Below are positions 17,158 to 25,456 of a DNA stretch of 64,000 nt, in pieces (the stretch's first letter is position 1; the number at the start of each line of letters is the position of its first letter). The stretch spans positions 653,534 to 717,533 of the forward strand of contig DBFVEH010000021.1 of the NCBI GenBank assembly GCA_048526005.1. Direction: 5' to 3'. A program made the translations under genes and the position numbers. Origin of the DNA: QALR01 sp900552255. GTDB lineage: Bacteria; Bacillota; Clostridia; Oscillospirales; CAG-272. The notes beneath the pieces were generated by a model. That model searched no databases. It was not told the DNA's origin and saw only the letters and a list, made by a program, of their open reading frames with translations.

Positions 17158-17517
17158 TCAGAACTTAAGTCCGCCTTCGCGGGCGCCTTCTGCAAGTTCT
17201 TTTACTCTTCCCTGATATACATATCCGCCGCGGTCGAACACCACTTCGGTAATGCCTTTTGCAAGCGCGCGCTCGGCAATGGTTTTGCCGATCACCTTCG
17301 CTGCGTCTTTGTTTCCGCCGTTACCTTCAAATACCTTTTCGAGGGTGGATGCGGATACAAGCGTCACGCCGTTTACGTCGTCGATGATCTGAGCGTTGAT
17401 ATTGGAAAGAGAACGATATACACAAAGACGGGGTTTCTCGGGCGTACCGGAAATCTTGACGCGTACTCTCTTATGACGAACAAGACGTGCTTTGTTGCTG
17501 TCTTTTCTAGATACCAT
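17158..17517 (-). CDS. rplR: Ribosomal protein L18
   Basis: L18 (119 residues) carries 5S rRNA into the 50S subunit with L5. The core VKISGTPEKPRLCVYRSLSN and the C-terminal DRGGYVYQGRVKELAEGARE are diagnostic. It sits between rplF and rpsE with 14-18-base gaps. Confidence 0.97.
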   Translation of the reverse strand: MVSRKDSNKARLVRHKRVRVKISGTPEKPRLCVYRSLSNINAQIIDDVNGVTLVSASTLEKVFEGNGGNKDAAKVIGKTIAERALAKGITEVVFDRGGYVYQGRVKELAEGAREGGLKF

Positions 17518-17535
17518 TGTGATCCACTCCTTTCT

Positions 17536-18075
17536 TTATTTACCGGTTTTTCCGGCTTTACGGCGAATGTGCTCGCCAGCATATTTGACACCCTTGCCGA
17601 GATACGGCTCAGGCGGTCTCTTTTCACGGATCTGCGCGGCGATCTGTCCCACGGTCTGCTTGTCGATTCCGTTTACGACGACCGTCGTGGAGTTCGGAAC
17701 ATCAAACGTGATGCCGTCCTTTTCTTCAAATACGATCGGATGGGAATGACCGAGATTGAGCGTGAGCGTCTTGCCGGACTTAGCCGCCTTATAACCGACG
17801 CCGACGATTTCGAGCGTCTTAGAATAACCGTTTGTCACACCCTCCACCATGTTGGCGACGAGCGTTCTGGAAAGGCCGTGGAGCGATCTGTTCTCGCGCT
17901 CGTCATCGGGGCGGGTCACATGGATTACCGCGCCGTCGACGGAAACGCCGATATTTTTATGAATCTGTGTGCTGAGAGTTCCCTTCGGTCCTTTGACCGT
18001 GACGACATTGCTGTCATCCACTGTAACGGTAACACCGGCGGGAACGGCAATTTCTTTTCTTCCAATTCTTGACAT
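17536..18075 (-). CDS. rplF: Ribosomal protein L6
   Basis: L6 (179 residues) lies near the factor-binding site of the 50S subunit. It begins MSRIGRKEIAVPAGVTVTVD and has two tandem alpha/beta repeats; the C-terminal signature PEPYLGKGVKYAGEHIRRKA is present. Confidence 0.97.
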   Translation of the reverse strand: MSRIGRKEIAVPAGVTVTVDDSNVVTVKGPKGTLSTQIHKNIGVSVDGAVIHVTRPDDERENRSLHGLSRTLVANMVEGVTNGYSKTLEIVGVGYKAAKSGKTLTLNLGHSHPIVFEEKDGITFDVPNSTTVVVNGIDKQTVGQIAAQIREKRPPEPYLGKGVKYAGEHIRRKAGKTGK

Positions 18076-18092
18076 GTCCGTTTACCTCCCCA

Positions 18093-18491
18093 TTACCATA
18101 CAAAGGCGAGAACTTCGCCGCCCACATGGAGCTCACGAGCCTTTTTATCGGTCATAACGCCCTTTGATGTGGATACGATTGCGATCCCGAGTCCGTTCAT
18201 GACCTTCGGCATATCCTCACAGTTGGAGTAAATGCGAAGTCCGGGCTTGGATACTCTGCGAAGTCCCTGAATGACCTTCTGTTTGCCGCGTCCGTATTTG
18301 AGCGTGATACGGATGACACCCTGCTTGCCGTCCTCGATGATCTGATAGCTGGCGATATAGCCTTCCTCTTTGAGGATATCGGCAATCGATTTCTTCATAC
18401 CGGAAGCGGGAATGTCAACGGTTTCATGCTTGGCGCTGTTCGCGTTTCTGATACGTGTCAGCATATCTGCAATTACGTCTGAAATTTGCAT
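18093..18491 (-). CDS. rpsH: Ribosomal protein S8
   Basis: S8 (132 residues) is a primary binder of the 16S central domain, and in some bacteria represses spc-operon translation. It has MLTRIRNANSAKHETVDIPA near the start and the C-terminal signature GIAIVSTSKGVMTDKKAREL. An unusually long 180-base gap separates it from rpsN. Confidence 0.97.
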   Translation of the reverse strand: MQISDVIADMLTRIRNANSAKHETVDIPASGMKKSIADILKEEGYIASYQIIEDGKQGVIRITLKYGRGKQKVIQGLRRVSKPGLRIYSNCEDMPKVMNGLGIAIVSTSKGVMTDKKARELHVGGEVLAFVW

Positions 18492-18671
18492 TGTTATGTC
18501 CTCCTTTTATGCAAGTGTTTTCTTGGTTTTGGGAGAAAATCTCCCTTCGCCGAATCCTTGCTGCCGGCTCCTGCCGGCGGCGAGCCGATGGTTAAAGCAC
18601 TGACGCTTTCCTTTCGACAAGATCGGAGCATTTTTCTTCGGATGAGAGCGCATACCGCTCTCCCCGTAAGC
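18492..18671 (-). other. Long rpsN-rpsH spacer with hairpins
   Basis: Most genes of this operon are 10-35 bases apart; here 180 bases intervene. The minus strand can form GAGAGCG-n5-CGCTCTC (18644-18662) and a GC-rich GCCGGC repeat (around 18568-18590). No gene, promoter or T-tract terminator was seen. It may be a processing site or a control element for S8. Confidence 0.45.
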
Positions 18672-18857
18672 TTACCAGCTGGCTTTCTTTACGCCGGGGA
18701 TCTGACCCTTGTAAGCAAGCTCGCGGAAGCAGATACGGCAAATGCCGAATTTGCGGAGATAACCGTGCGGTCTTCCGCAGATCTTGCAGCGGTTATATTC
18801 TCTTGTAGAATACTTCTGCGGTCTCTGCTGTTTGACCTTCATTGAAGTTTTTGCCAT
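18672..18857 (-). CDS. rpsN: Ribosomal protein S14, zinc type
   Basis: A 61-residue S14 of the short zinc-binding (type Z) form, located in the 30S head. Cys24, Cys27, Cys40 and Cys43 form the zinc ribbon (CKICGR and CRICF contexts). The long zinc-free paralogue used under zinc shortage was not seen in this window. Confidence 0.97.
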   Translation of the reverse strand: MAKTSMKVKQQRPQKYSTREYNRCKICGRPHGYLRKFGICRICFRELAYKGQIPGVKKASW

Positions 18858-18875
18858 TCTTCTTACCTCCTTAAC

Positions 18876-19415
18876 TTATTTCGCAAACGGAGCGCCCATC
18901 AGCTCGAGCAGCTCTTTTGCTTCTTCATCGGTAGACGCCGTCGTAACAAAGGCGATGTCCATGCCTCTGATTTTATCGACCTTGTCATACTCGATTTCCG
19001 GGAATATCAGCTGTTCCTTGATGCCGAGCGAATAATTGCCGCGGCCGTCGAAGGCGTTGGGATTGATTCCCTTGAAGTCGCGTACACGCGGCAGCGCGAG
19101 ATTGAACAGTCTGTCCATAAATTCGTACATTCTGTCGCCGCGCAGCGTCACCTTGACGCCGATCTTCATGCCCTGTCTGACCTTGAAGTTCGCAACCGAC
19201 TTTCTCGCATAGGTCGGGACAGCCCGCTGACCGGTGATCGCCGTGATCTCTTCGATGATATTGTCTATCGCTTTTGCATTGTCCTTCGCATCGCCCGCAC
19301 CCACGTTGATGACGATTTTATCGAAACGCGGGATCTGCATCGGGCTCTTATAGGAAAATTTCTTCATCAATGCGGGAGCGACTTCTGATCTGTAATAATC
19401 TTTAAGTCTTGCCAT
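18876..19415 (-). CDS. rplE: Ribosomal protein L5
   Basis: L5 (179 residues) binds 5S rRNA and touches the P-site tRNA. It contains IPRFDKIVINVGAGDAKDNA near the start and GRGNYSLGIKEQLIFPEIEY towards the C-terminus. GCGGAGGTAAC precedes the ATG. Confidence 0.97.
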   Translation of the reverse strand: MARLKDYYRSEVAPALMKKFSYKSPMQIPRFDKIVINVGAGDAKDNAKAIDNIIEEITAITGQRAVPTYARKSVANFKVRQGMKIGVKVTLRGDRMYEFMDRLFNLALPRVRDFKGINPNAFDGRGNYSLGIKEQLIFPEIEYDKVDKIRGMDIAFVTTASTDEEAKELLELMGAPFAK

Positions 19416-19432
19416 TTTCCGTTACCTCCGCA

Positions 19433-19747
19433 TCAAATCTTCTGTCCGCATTTTGCGCAAACGCGGATCTTCTTGCCGTCCTCGACCTTGATCTTGGAAC
19501 GGCGTCCTGCCTTGCAGTTCGAGCAGTAAAGAGCCACCTTATCGGCGTGCATAGCGCCCTCCACCTTGATGACGCCTCCCGCTTCGCCCTGCTTTCTGGG
19601 CTTCATATGCTTCGTCTGGACGTTGACGCCCTCGACGATGACCTTGTGTTCGTCGGGTGATACCGCGATGACCTTTCCCTTCGCGCCCTTGTCGTCGCCG
19701 GAAATTACGATAACGGTATCATCTCTTCTTACATGAACCTTATTCAT
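19433..19747 (-). CDS. rplX: Ribosomal protein L24
   Basis: L24 (104 residues) initiates 50S assembly and has an N-terminal KOW motif (DDTVIVISGDDKGAKGKV). The C-terminal part has two CxxC pairs (Cys75/Cys78 and Cys97/Cys100), a zinc ribbon seen in some L24 proteins. The ATG at 19747 follows GGAGGAATCG; a frame start five codons earlier would precede that site. Confidence 0.96.
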   Translation of the reverse strand: MNKVHVRRDDTVIVISGDDKGAKGKVIAVSPDEHKVIVEGVNVQTKHMKPRKQGEAGGVIKVEGAMHADKVALYCSNCKAGRRSKIKVEDGKKIRVCAKCGQKI

Positions 19748-19761
19748 TTTCGATTCCTCCA

Positions 19762-20130
19762 TTACAGTACTTCCGGAGCCAGCGACAGGATCTTGATATA
19801 ATCCTTCTCGCGCAGCTCTCTTGCCACAGGCCCAAAGATACGGGTGCCTCTCGGCGTTTTATCTTCCTTGATGATGACGGCGGCGTTCTCGTCGAATTTG
19901 AGATACGAGCCGTCTGCTCTCTTGATACCCTTGACAGAACGGACGATGACAGCCTTGACGACCTCGCCTTTTTTCACGGTTCCGCCAGGAGCCGCTTTTT
20001 TGACGCAGGCGACCACGACATCCCCGATATTACCGTATCTTCTTCCGGTACCGCCGAGCACTCTGATGCACATAAGCTCTTTCGCGCCGGTGTTGTCGGC
20101 GACTTTCATCAATGATTGTTGCTGTATCAT
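19762..20130 (-). CDS. rplN: Ribosomal protein L14
   Basis: L14 (122 residues) lies at the subunit interface and binds the silencing factor RsfS in other bacteria. It begins MIQQQSLMKVADNTGAKELM and has RGTRIFGPVARELREKDYIK, both diagnostic. Confidence 0.97.
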   Translation of the reverse strand: MIQQQSLMKVADNTGAKELMCIRVLGGTGRRYGNIGDVVVACVKKAAPGGTVKKGEVVKAVIVRSVKGIKRADGSYLKFDENAAVIIKEDKTPRGTRIFGPVARELREKDYIKILSLAPEVL

Positions 20131-20200
20131 TGTGCTTTCCTCCTTTGGTATTCACATCTCACAGGTTGCGATATTTCGCTCTAACCTTGCACTATGAATT

Positions 20201-20467
20201 TTATTTTGCCTTTTCGATGATTTCGACAAGACGCCATCTCTTATCCTTGGAAAGAGGTCTTGTCTCCATGATCATGACCTTGTCGCCGATGCCGCACTCG
20301 TTGTTCTCGTCGTGCGCCTTGAATTTTACCGTTCTTTTGATGACCTTGCCATAGACCGGATGCTTCACATTATCCTCGATCGCAACGACGATGGTTTTGT
20401 CCATCTTATCGCTCACGACCTTGCCGACTCTCGTTTTTCTGAGATTTCTTTCTACAACTTCACTCAT
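20201..20467 (-). CDS. rpsQ: Ribosomal protein S17
   Basis: S17 (88 residues) is an OB-fold protein that binds 16S rRNA early. The segment GKVVSDKMDKTIVVAIEDNV and the following HPVYGKVIKRTVKFKAHDE are diagnostic. A 70-base gap follows before rplN. Confidence 0.97.
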   Translation of the reverse strand: MSEVVERNLRKTRVGKVVSDKMDKTIVVAIEDNVKHPVYGKVIKRTVKFKAHDENNECGIGDKVMIMETRPLSKDKRWRLVEIIEKAK

Positions 20468-20489
20468 GACATTCTCTCCTCTCTATGGC

Positions 20490-20681
20490 TTATTCCGCAT
20501 CCTTCTCGCGAAGGACCGTCATCACTCTCGCGATATCGCGCTTGACATCGGAGATTTTGTGGGGATTGTCGAGCTGATTGATCTCATTCTGGAAGCGAAG
20601 CTTGAAAAGGTCGCTTTTCAGTTCCTTGAGCTTTGAGGTGAGTTCAGCGGAAGTCATGTTTCTCAGTTCTGTAGCTTTCAC
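20490..20681 (-). CDS. rpmC: Ribosomal protein L29
   Basis: L29 (63 residues) is a two-helix protein at the exit tunnel, part of the docking site for trigger factor and SRP. It has ELRNMTSAELTSKLKELKSD at the N-terminus and VKRDIARVMTVLREKDAE at the end. It starts with GTG at 20681, with GGGGAGGAATAA upstream. Confidence 0.95.
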   Translation of the reverse strand: MKATELRNMTSAELTSKLKELKSDLFKLRFQNEINQLDNPHKISDVKRDIARVMTVLREKDAE

Positions 20682-20685
20682 TGGT

Positions 20686-21108
20686 TTATTCCTCCCCTGC
20701 TTCTTCTTTTTTCACGAATTTACATTTGATCGGGAGCTTGTGCGACGCAAGACGCATAGCCTCTTTGGCGACCTCTTCGGAAACGCCGTCCATCTCAAAC
20801 ATAACTCTTCCCGGCTTTACGACCGCCACCCAGTATTCGGGAGAACCTTTACCGGAGCCCATTCGGGTTTCGGCCGGCTTCTCGGTGATCGGCTTATCGG
20901 GGAAAATTTTGATCCAAACCTGTCCGCCACGCTTGATGTAACGTGTCATAGCGATACGGGCAGCTTCAATCTGATTGCTCGTGATCCATGCCGGCTCAAG
21001 CGCCGCCAGACCGTAGGAGCCATAGGTAACGGTGTTGCCGCGGGTAGCCTTGCCTTTCAGGCGGCCGCGCTGAACACGTCTGTATTTAACTCTCTTTGGC
21101 AACAACAT
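20686..21108 (-). CDS. rplP: Ribosomal protein L16
   Basis: L16 (140 residues) organises the A-site side of the 50S subunit. It begins MLLPKRVKYRRVQRGRLKGK and carries KGSPEYWVAVVKPGRVMFE. Its start codon lies 23 bases inside the end of rpsC, so the two genes overlap in different frames and are likely translated together. Confidence 0.97.
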   Translation of the reverse strand: MLLPKRVKYRRVQRGRLKGKATRGNTVTYGSYGLAALEPAWITSNQIEAARIAMTRYIKRGGQVWIKIFPDKPITEKPAETRMGSGKGSPEYWVAVVKPGRVMFEMDGVSEEVAKEAMRLASHKLPIKCKFVKKEEAGEE

Positions 21109-21904
21109 TTCTTCTGCCTCCTTCTCTGGGGCCCCTGGAAGCGCCGGTGTTCGCCTGTCTTCCGTTGCCGCCGAAATTTCTGTTGTTTCCGCCGCGGCGA
21201 TCCCCTCTGTTTCTGTCGTTTCTTCTCTCGCGTCTTTCCGCAGGAGCTTCCGTCTGAACCGTAGCGCCGGCTCTGCCGGAAAGGACCTCGCCCTTGTAAA
21301 TCCAAACCTTTACGCCGATTTTACCGTAAGTGGTGTTGGCTTCCCAAAAGCCGTAATCGATATCGGCTCTGAGCGTCTGAAGCGGGATGGTGCCCTCATG
21401 ATAGTGCTCGCTTCTCGCGATCTCGGCGCCGCCGAGACGTCCGGAAACGGAAATTTTGATTCCTTTCGCGCCCATGCGCATAGTTCTGCCGATCGCCTGC
21501 TTCATCGCGCGGCGGAACGCAACTCTCTTCTCGAGCTGCTCCGAAATCGCCTCTGCGACGAGCTGCGCGTTGAGATCCGGGCTTTTGATCTCGACAACGT
21601 TCACGCTGACGGATTTGCCGGTCATTTTCTCAAGCGCCGCACGGAGCTTTTCGATCTCCGAGCCGCCGCGTCCGATGACGATACCGGGCTTTGCGCAGTG
21701 GATGAGAACCTTGACGCCGGCGCCCGTGCGTTCGATTTCGACCTTCGGAACGCCTGCGGTCTTCAGTTTTTCTTTGAGATATTTTCTGATCTTATAGTCG
21801 GAAACAAGCGTATCGCCGAAATCCTCGTCTTTGGCGAACCATCTTGAATCCCAATCCTTGATAACACCGACACGCAGACCGTGCGGATTAACCTTCTGAC
21901 CCAT
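21086..21904 (-). CDS. rpsC: Ribosomal protein S3 with Arg/Gly-rich tail
   Basis: S3 lines the mRNA entry tunnel. The 272-residue protein has the KH domain with GRGG at about 77-80 and the S3 C-terminal signature GVKVWIYKGEVLSGRAG. After about residue 215 comes a tail of about 55 residues rich in Arg, Gly and Asn (RRERRNDRNRGDRRGGNNRN), which is longer than in typical S3 and resembles RNA-binding RGG regions. The last 23 bases overlap rplP. Confidence 0.96.
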   Translation of the reverse strand: MGQKVNPHGLRVGVIKDWDSRWFAKDEDFGDTLVSDYKIRKYLKEKLKTAGVPKVEIERTGAGVKVLIHCAKPGIVIGRGGSEIEKLRAALEKMTGKSVSVNVVEIKSPDLNAQLVAEAISEQLEKRVAFRRAMKQAIGRTMRMGAKGIKISVSGRLGGAEIARSEHYHEGTIPLQTLRADIDYGFWEANTTYGKIGVKVWIYKGEVLSGRAGATVQTEAPAERRERRNDRNRGDRRGGNNRNFGGNGRQANTGASRGPREGGRRNVVAKES

Positions 21905-21920
21905 TCTTCCTACCTCCTTT

Positions 21921-22262
21921 TCAAGCTTCTTCTCTTTCCTTAAGAGCGATCGTCACATGACTGGTTCTCTTAAGGATTCTGTCCGCGCTTCCCTTGGCGC
22001 GGGGCATGATTCTTTTCAGCGTCGGCCCCGAGCAGACGAAGCATTCGGAAACGTAAAGTCTGCTTACATCCATGCTGAAATTGTGCTCTGCGTTCGCAAC
22101 CGCGCTCTTTAACAGCTTGATGAGGTATTCACTCGCAGATTTAGGAGTGTTTTTAAGAATTGCCATCGCTTCTCCCGCATCCTTCCCTCTGATGAGGTCA
22201 AGCACAATCTGTACTTTGCGCGGGGATATTCTGGCATATTTGAGATATGCTCTTGATTCCAT
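21921..22262 (-). CDS. rplV: Ribosomal protein L22
   Basis: L22 (113 residues) lines the exit tunnel near the macrolide site. It has the helix AYLKYARISPRKVQIVLDLI at the start and LKRIMPRAKGSADRILKRTS in the beta-hairpin region that reaches the tunnel. It follows rpsS in the standard order. Confidence 0.97.
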   Translation of the reverse strand: MESRAYLKYARISPRKVQIVLDLIRGKDAGEAMAILKNTPKSASEYLIKLLKSAVANAEHNFSMDVSRLYVSECFVCSGPTLKRIMPRAKGSADRILKRTSHVTIALKEREEA

Positions 22263-22294
22263 TCGATTTTGCCTCCCTTCGCTTTGGTGCGAGA

Positions 22295-22576
22295 TTATTT
22301 ACCGTTGTTTGATGTTTTTGAACCCGCATGGCCCTTGAATGTTCTCGTGGGCGCAAACTCGCCGAGCCTGTGTCCGACCATATCCTCGGTCACATAGACC
22401 GGAACATGCTTTCTGCCGTCGTGAACCGCAATCGTATGTCCGACAAATTCGGGGAATATCACGGAAGCACGAGACCATGTTTTCAATACCTTTTTCTCGC
22501 CCTTTTCGTTCATGGCGCAAACTCTGGAATAGAGCTTTTCCTCGACGAAAGGTCCTTTTTTAAGGCTTCTGCTCAT
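22295..22576 (-). CDS. rpsS: Ribosomal protein S19
   Basis: S19 (93 residues) is in the 30S head with S13. It begins MSRSLKKGPFVEEKLYSRV and has WSRASVIFPEFVGHTIAVHD and LGEFAPTRTFKGHAG, all diagnostic. Confidence 0.97.
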   Translation of the reverse strand: MSRSLKKGPFVEEKLYSRVCAMNEKGEKKVLKTWSRASVIFPEFVGHTIAVHDGRKHVPVYVTEDMVGHRLGEFAPTRTFKGHAGSKTSNNGK

Positions 22577-22591
22577 TTCAATGCCTCCTCC

Positions 22592-23425
22592 TTATTTACC
22601 GTTTCTGTGTTTTACGATGAACTGCTCAGTTCTCGACTTCTTGTTTCTCGTCTTATAACCGTTGGTGGGCTTTCCCCACGGGGTTACAGGAGAAGGACGG
22701 CCGATCGGGGAACGGCCTTCACCGCCGCCGTGCGGGTGATCGCAGGGGTTCATAACGGAGCCGCGAACCGTCGGACGAATGCCGCGATGGCGCGTCTTGC
22801 CCGCCTTACCGATCTTGACATTCTCATGATCGATGTTGGAAACCTGACCGATCTGTGCGCGACAGTCGAGACGGATGAGGCGAACCTCACCCGAAGGAAG
22901 TCTGACCTGAGCCATTCCGTTTTCCTTCGCCATCAGCTGAGCCGCAGCGCCTGCCGAACGGACAAGCTGACCGCCCTTTCCGGGATACAGCTCGATGTTG
23001 TAGATGAACGTACCGACCGGAATATTCGCAATCGGAAGCGTGTTGCCGGGCTTGATATCCGCATCGGCGCCGGAATATACCTTGTCGCCGTCTTTGAGTC
23101 CCACCGGAGCGATGATATATTTCTTCGTTCCGTCCTCATACTGAAGAAGCGCGATGTAAGCGGTTCTATTCGGATCGTATTCGATGCCGACAACCGTCGC
23201 GGCCTCGTCCGTATAAGCGCGCTTGAAATCGATGATTCTGTATTTCTGTTTGTTGCCGCCGCCCTTGTGACGGACAGTGATTCTGCCGTAGCTGTTTCTG
23301 CCGGCATGTTTTTTCTTGATCTCAACAAGACTCTTTTCGGGGGAGAACTTCGTGATTTCCGCGAAATCCGGCACCGACATATTACGTCTTGCAGGAGTCG
23401 TAGGTTTATACTTGATCGTAGCCAT
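22592..23425 (-). CDS. rplB: Ribosomal protein L2
   Basis: L2 (277 residues) is needed for subunit joining and peptidyl transfer. The C-terminal signature NPCDHPHGGGEGRSPIGRP is intact, including the conserved His. It lies between rplW and rpsS. AGGAGGAAAG precedes the ATG. Confidence 0.98.
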   Translation of the reverse strand: MATIKYKPTTPARRNMSVPDFAEITKFSPEKSLVEIKKKHAGRNSYGRITVRHKGGGNKQKYRIIDFKRAYTDEAATVVGIEYDPNRTAYIALLQYEDGTKKYIIAPVGLKDGDKVYSGADADIKPGNTLPIANIPVGTFIYNIELYPGKGGQLVRSAGAAAQLMAKENGMAQVRLPSGEVRLIRLDCRAQIGQVSNIDHENVKIGKAGKTRHRGIRPTVRGSVMNPCDHPHGGGEGRSPIGRPSPVTPWGKPTNGYKTRNKKSRTEQFIVKHRNGK

Positions 23426-23443
23426 TCTCTTTCCTCCTCCTTA

Positions 23444-23737
23444 TCAAATCATGCCGTCGAAGAACTCGATGGATTTTGAATCCGCCTTGAGCGTGACAAT
23501 GGCCTTTTTCCAAGCCTTTGTGTAACCCGAGTGAACGCCGAGTCTCTTCGGTTTTTTCTTCATGTTGATCGTGTTGACGTCCGCAACCGTAACGCCGAAA
23601 GCTTCCTCAACCGCGTGTGCGATTTCAGGCTTGGTCGCGTTCTTCTGAACCTCAAAGGTGTATCTTTTGGACTTCGTAGCCTCAAGGCTCTGTTCCGTAA
23701 TGATCGGTCTTACGATGATATCGTGAGCAAACTTCAT
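23444..23737 (-). CDS. rplW: Ribosomal protein L23
   Basis: L23 (97 residues) forms the main chaperone docking site at the tunnel exit. It contains HDIIVRPIITEQSLEATKSK and NKT-like strand KRYTFEVQKNATKPEIAHAV. Its ATG shares one base with the rplD stop codon (TAATG), so the pair is translationally coupled. Confidence 0.97.
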   Translation of the reverse strand: MKFAHDIIVRPIITEQSLEATKSKRYTFEVQKNATKPEIAHAVEEAFGVTVADVNTINMKKKPKRLGVHSGYTKAWKKAIVTLKADSKSIEFFDGMI

Positions 23738-24360
23738 TATGCGTACACCTCCTCGATTTTTTTGACGGCATCCAGCGCGACAACAAGCTTGTCGCAGTTT
23801 AAGATGTCGTATACATTCAGCGTATTGATATATGCGGTCTTTACGCCGGGGATGTTGGCAAAGCTTTTGACGACCTTTTCATCTTTCGCAGGAAGAACGA
23901 CAAGCGCCTTTCCGGACGCGCCGACGGCGGAAAGCATATTCACCATCGTGCGGGTTTTGAATTCGGTCGTAGTAATCGCATCGACGACTACAAGCGAGTC
24001 GTCCGCGACCTTGCTTGAGAACGCGCTCTTCATCGCGATTCTCTTCACTTTCTTGTTGAGGTCCGTGCGATAGGATCTCGGCTTCGGCCCGAGCGCAACG
24101 CCGCCGTGCGTCCACTGAGGCGAACGCGTGGAGCCCTGTCTCGCTCTGCCCGTGCCCTTCTGTCTCCACGGCTTTTTGCCGCCGCCGGAAACCTCGGTTC
24201 TCGTAAGTGTCGACTGCGTGCCCTGTCTCTGGTTGAGAAGGTACGCCCTGACGGCGGCGTGAAGCACTGCCGCATTGACTGTGACGGCAAACACGGAATC
24301 CGCAAGCTCCACGGTTCCGACTTCCTTGCCGGTCATGTCCAAAACTTTCATGTTAGGCAT
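23737..24360 (-). CDS. rplD: Ribosomal protein L4
   Basis: L4 (207 residues) lines the exit tunnel; in E. coli it also represses the S10 operon. The tunnel loop region contains RQGTQSTLTRTEVSGGGKKP and WRQKGTGRARQGSTRSPQW. Whether it regulates this operon through the rpsJ leader is unknown. Confidence 0.97.
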   Translation of the reverse strand: MPNMKVLDMTGKEVGTVELADSVFAVTVNAAVLHAAVRAYLLNQRQGTQSTLTRTEVSGGGKKPWRQKGTGRARQGSTRSPQWTHGGVALGPKPRSYRTDLNKKVKRIAMKSAFSSKVADDSLVVVDAITTTEFKTRTMVNMLSAVGASGKALVVLPAKDEKVVKSFANIPGVKTAYINTLNVYDILNCDKLVVALDAVKKIEEVYA

Positions 24361-24376
24361 CGTTTCTTCCTCCTTC

Positions 24377-25009
24377 TCACGCTTTAACCGTGTTGCGAAT
24401 GAACACGATACCGCCCTTGGCGCCCGGAACGGCGCCCTTAACGGCGATCAGATTTTTGTCGGCATCGACGCGGACGACATCGAGATTGAGGACCGTCACC
24501 CGCTCGTTTCCGTACTGTCCCGCCATCTTCTTGTTTTTGAAGATTCTCGACGGCGTCGAGTTCGCGCCCATGGAGCCGGGCTGACGGTGAACAGGTCCCA
24601 CGCCGTGCGTCATGCGAAGCTTGTGGCAGCCCCATCTCTTGATAACGCCGGAATAGCCGCGGCCCTTGGTGATGCCCGTGACATCCACTCTGTCGCCGGC
24701 CGCGAAGGTGTCGGCAGATACGATATCGCCGACGTTCATGGAATCTGCGTCGTCAAGCTTGAACTCCTTCAGATGCTTTTTCATCGCCACGCCCGCTTTC
24801 GCGAAGTGACCTTTTTCCGCTTTGTTGAGCTTTCTCTCAACAATGTCCTCAAAGCCGAGCTGAACGCTGGAATAACCGTCTTTCTCGACGGTTTTCTTCT
24901 GCGCGACCACGCAGGGTCCGGCTTCGATGATGGTAACCGGAATGACGTTTCCAACTTCGTCGAAAACCTGTGTCATACCGATTTTCTTTCCGATGATACC
25001 TTTTTTCAT
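24377..25009 (-). CDS. rplC: Ribosomal protein L3
   Basis: L3 (210 residues) reaches close to the peptidyl transferase centre. It begins MKKGIIGKKIGMTQVFDEVG and has HRQPGSMGANSTPSRIFKNK, the signature that includes the methylated Gln region. AGGAGGAAAAG precedes the ATG. A 135-base gap with a hairpin separates it from rpsJ. Confidence 0.97.
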   Translation of the reverse strand: MKKGIIGKKIGMTQVFDEVGNVIPVTIIEAGPCVVAQKKTVEKDGYSSVQLGFEDIVERKLNKAEKGHFAKAGVAMKKHLKEFKLDDADSMNVGDIVSADTFAAGDRVDVTGITKGRGYSGVIKRWGCHKLRMTHGVGPVHRQPGSMGANSTPSRIFKNKKMAGQYGNERVTVLNLDVVRVDADKNLIAVKGAVPGAKGGIVFIRNTVKA

Positions 25010-25035
25010 TTCTTTTCCTCCTTGTAAGGTTATTG

Positions 25036-25068
25036 GTTGACCACCGCAGCTTCTGCGGGCGGGTCAAC
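25036..25068 (-). repeat. Hairpin between rpsJ and rplC
   Basis: GTTGACC / GGTCAAC (outer 7 bp) and CCGCAG / CTGCGG (inner 6 bp) form a two-part stem with a small internal loop. TTGACCAACC at 25070-25079 can pair with part of the left arm instead, so alternative folds are possible. No T tract follows. Confidence 0.55.
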
Positions 25069-25144
25069 TTGACCAACCGGATCACACGCGGAAACAGGAT
25101 TTTAATTTCCGCACATGCCCCGCCGGAAATCTACTTATTTATAA

Positions 25145-25456
25145 TTAAAGTTTGATTTCGATTTCGACGCCGGCCGGAAGTTCGAGGGATGTAAGCGCCT
25201 CGATGGCTTTTTGAGACGGTTTGATGACATCAATCAGTCTCTTGTGGGTCCTGTACTCAAACTGTTCGCGGCTGTCCTTATACTTATGAACAGCACGGAG
25301 AATCGTGATGATCTCCTTCTCCGTGGGAAGCGGGATAGGACCGGATACGGTCGCGCCGTTTCTTTTCGCGGTCTCCACGATCTTCTCCGCGGCCGCATCG
25401 ACCAGCGTATGATCGTAGCTTTTCAGTCTGATTCTGATTTTTTCACTAACTGCCAC
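25145..25456 (-). CDS. rpsJ: Ribosomal protein S10
   Basis: S10 (103 residues) is in the 30S head and also serves as NusE in antitermination. It has EKIRIRLKSYDHTLVDAAAE and HKRLIDVIKPSQKAIEALTS. It starts with GTG at 25456, giving MAVSEK, with AGGAGG nine bases upstream. The frame is open for 97 more codons upstream but these lie in the leader and are not conserved in the family. It is the first gene of the 16-kb ribosomal superoperon. Confidence 0.97.
   Translation of the reverse strand: MAVSEKIRIRLKSYDHTLVDAAAEKIVETAKRNGATVSGPIPLPTEKEIITILRAVHKYKDSREQFEYRTHKRLIDVIKPSQKAIEALTSLELPAGVEIEIKL

Noticed and set aside
22328..23479. 383-codon plus-strand frame opposite rplB and rpsS
   Set aside because: Antisense to two certain ribosomal genes and without a ribosome site.
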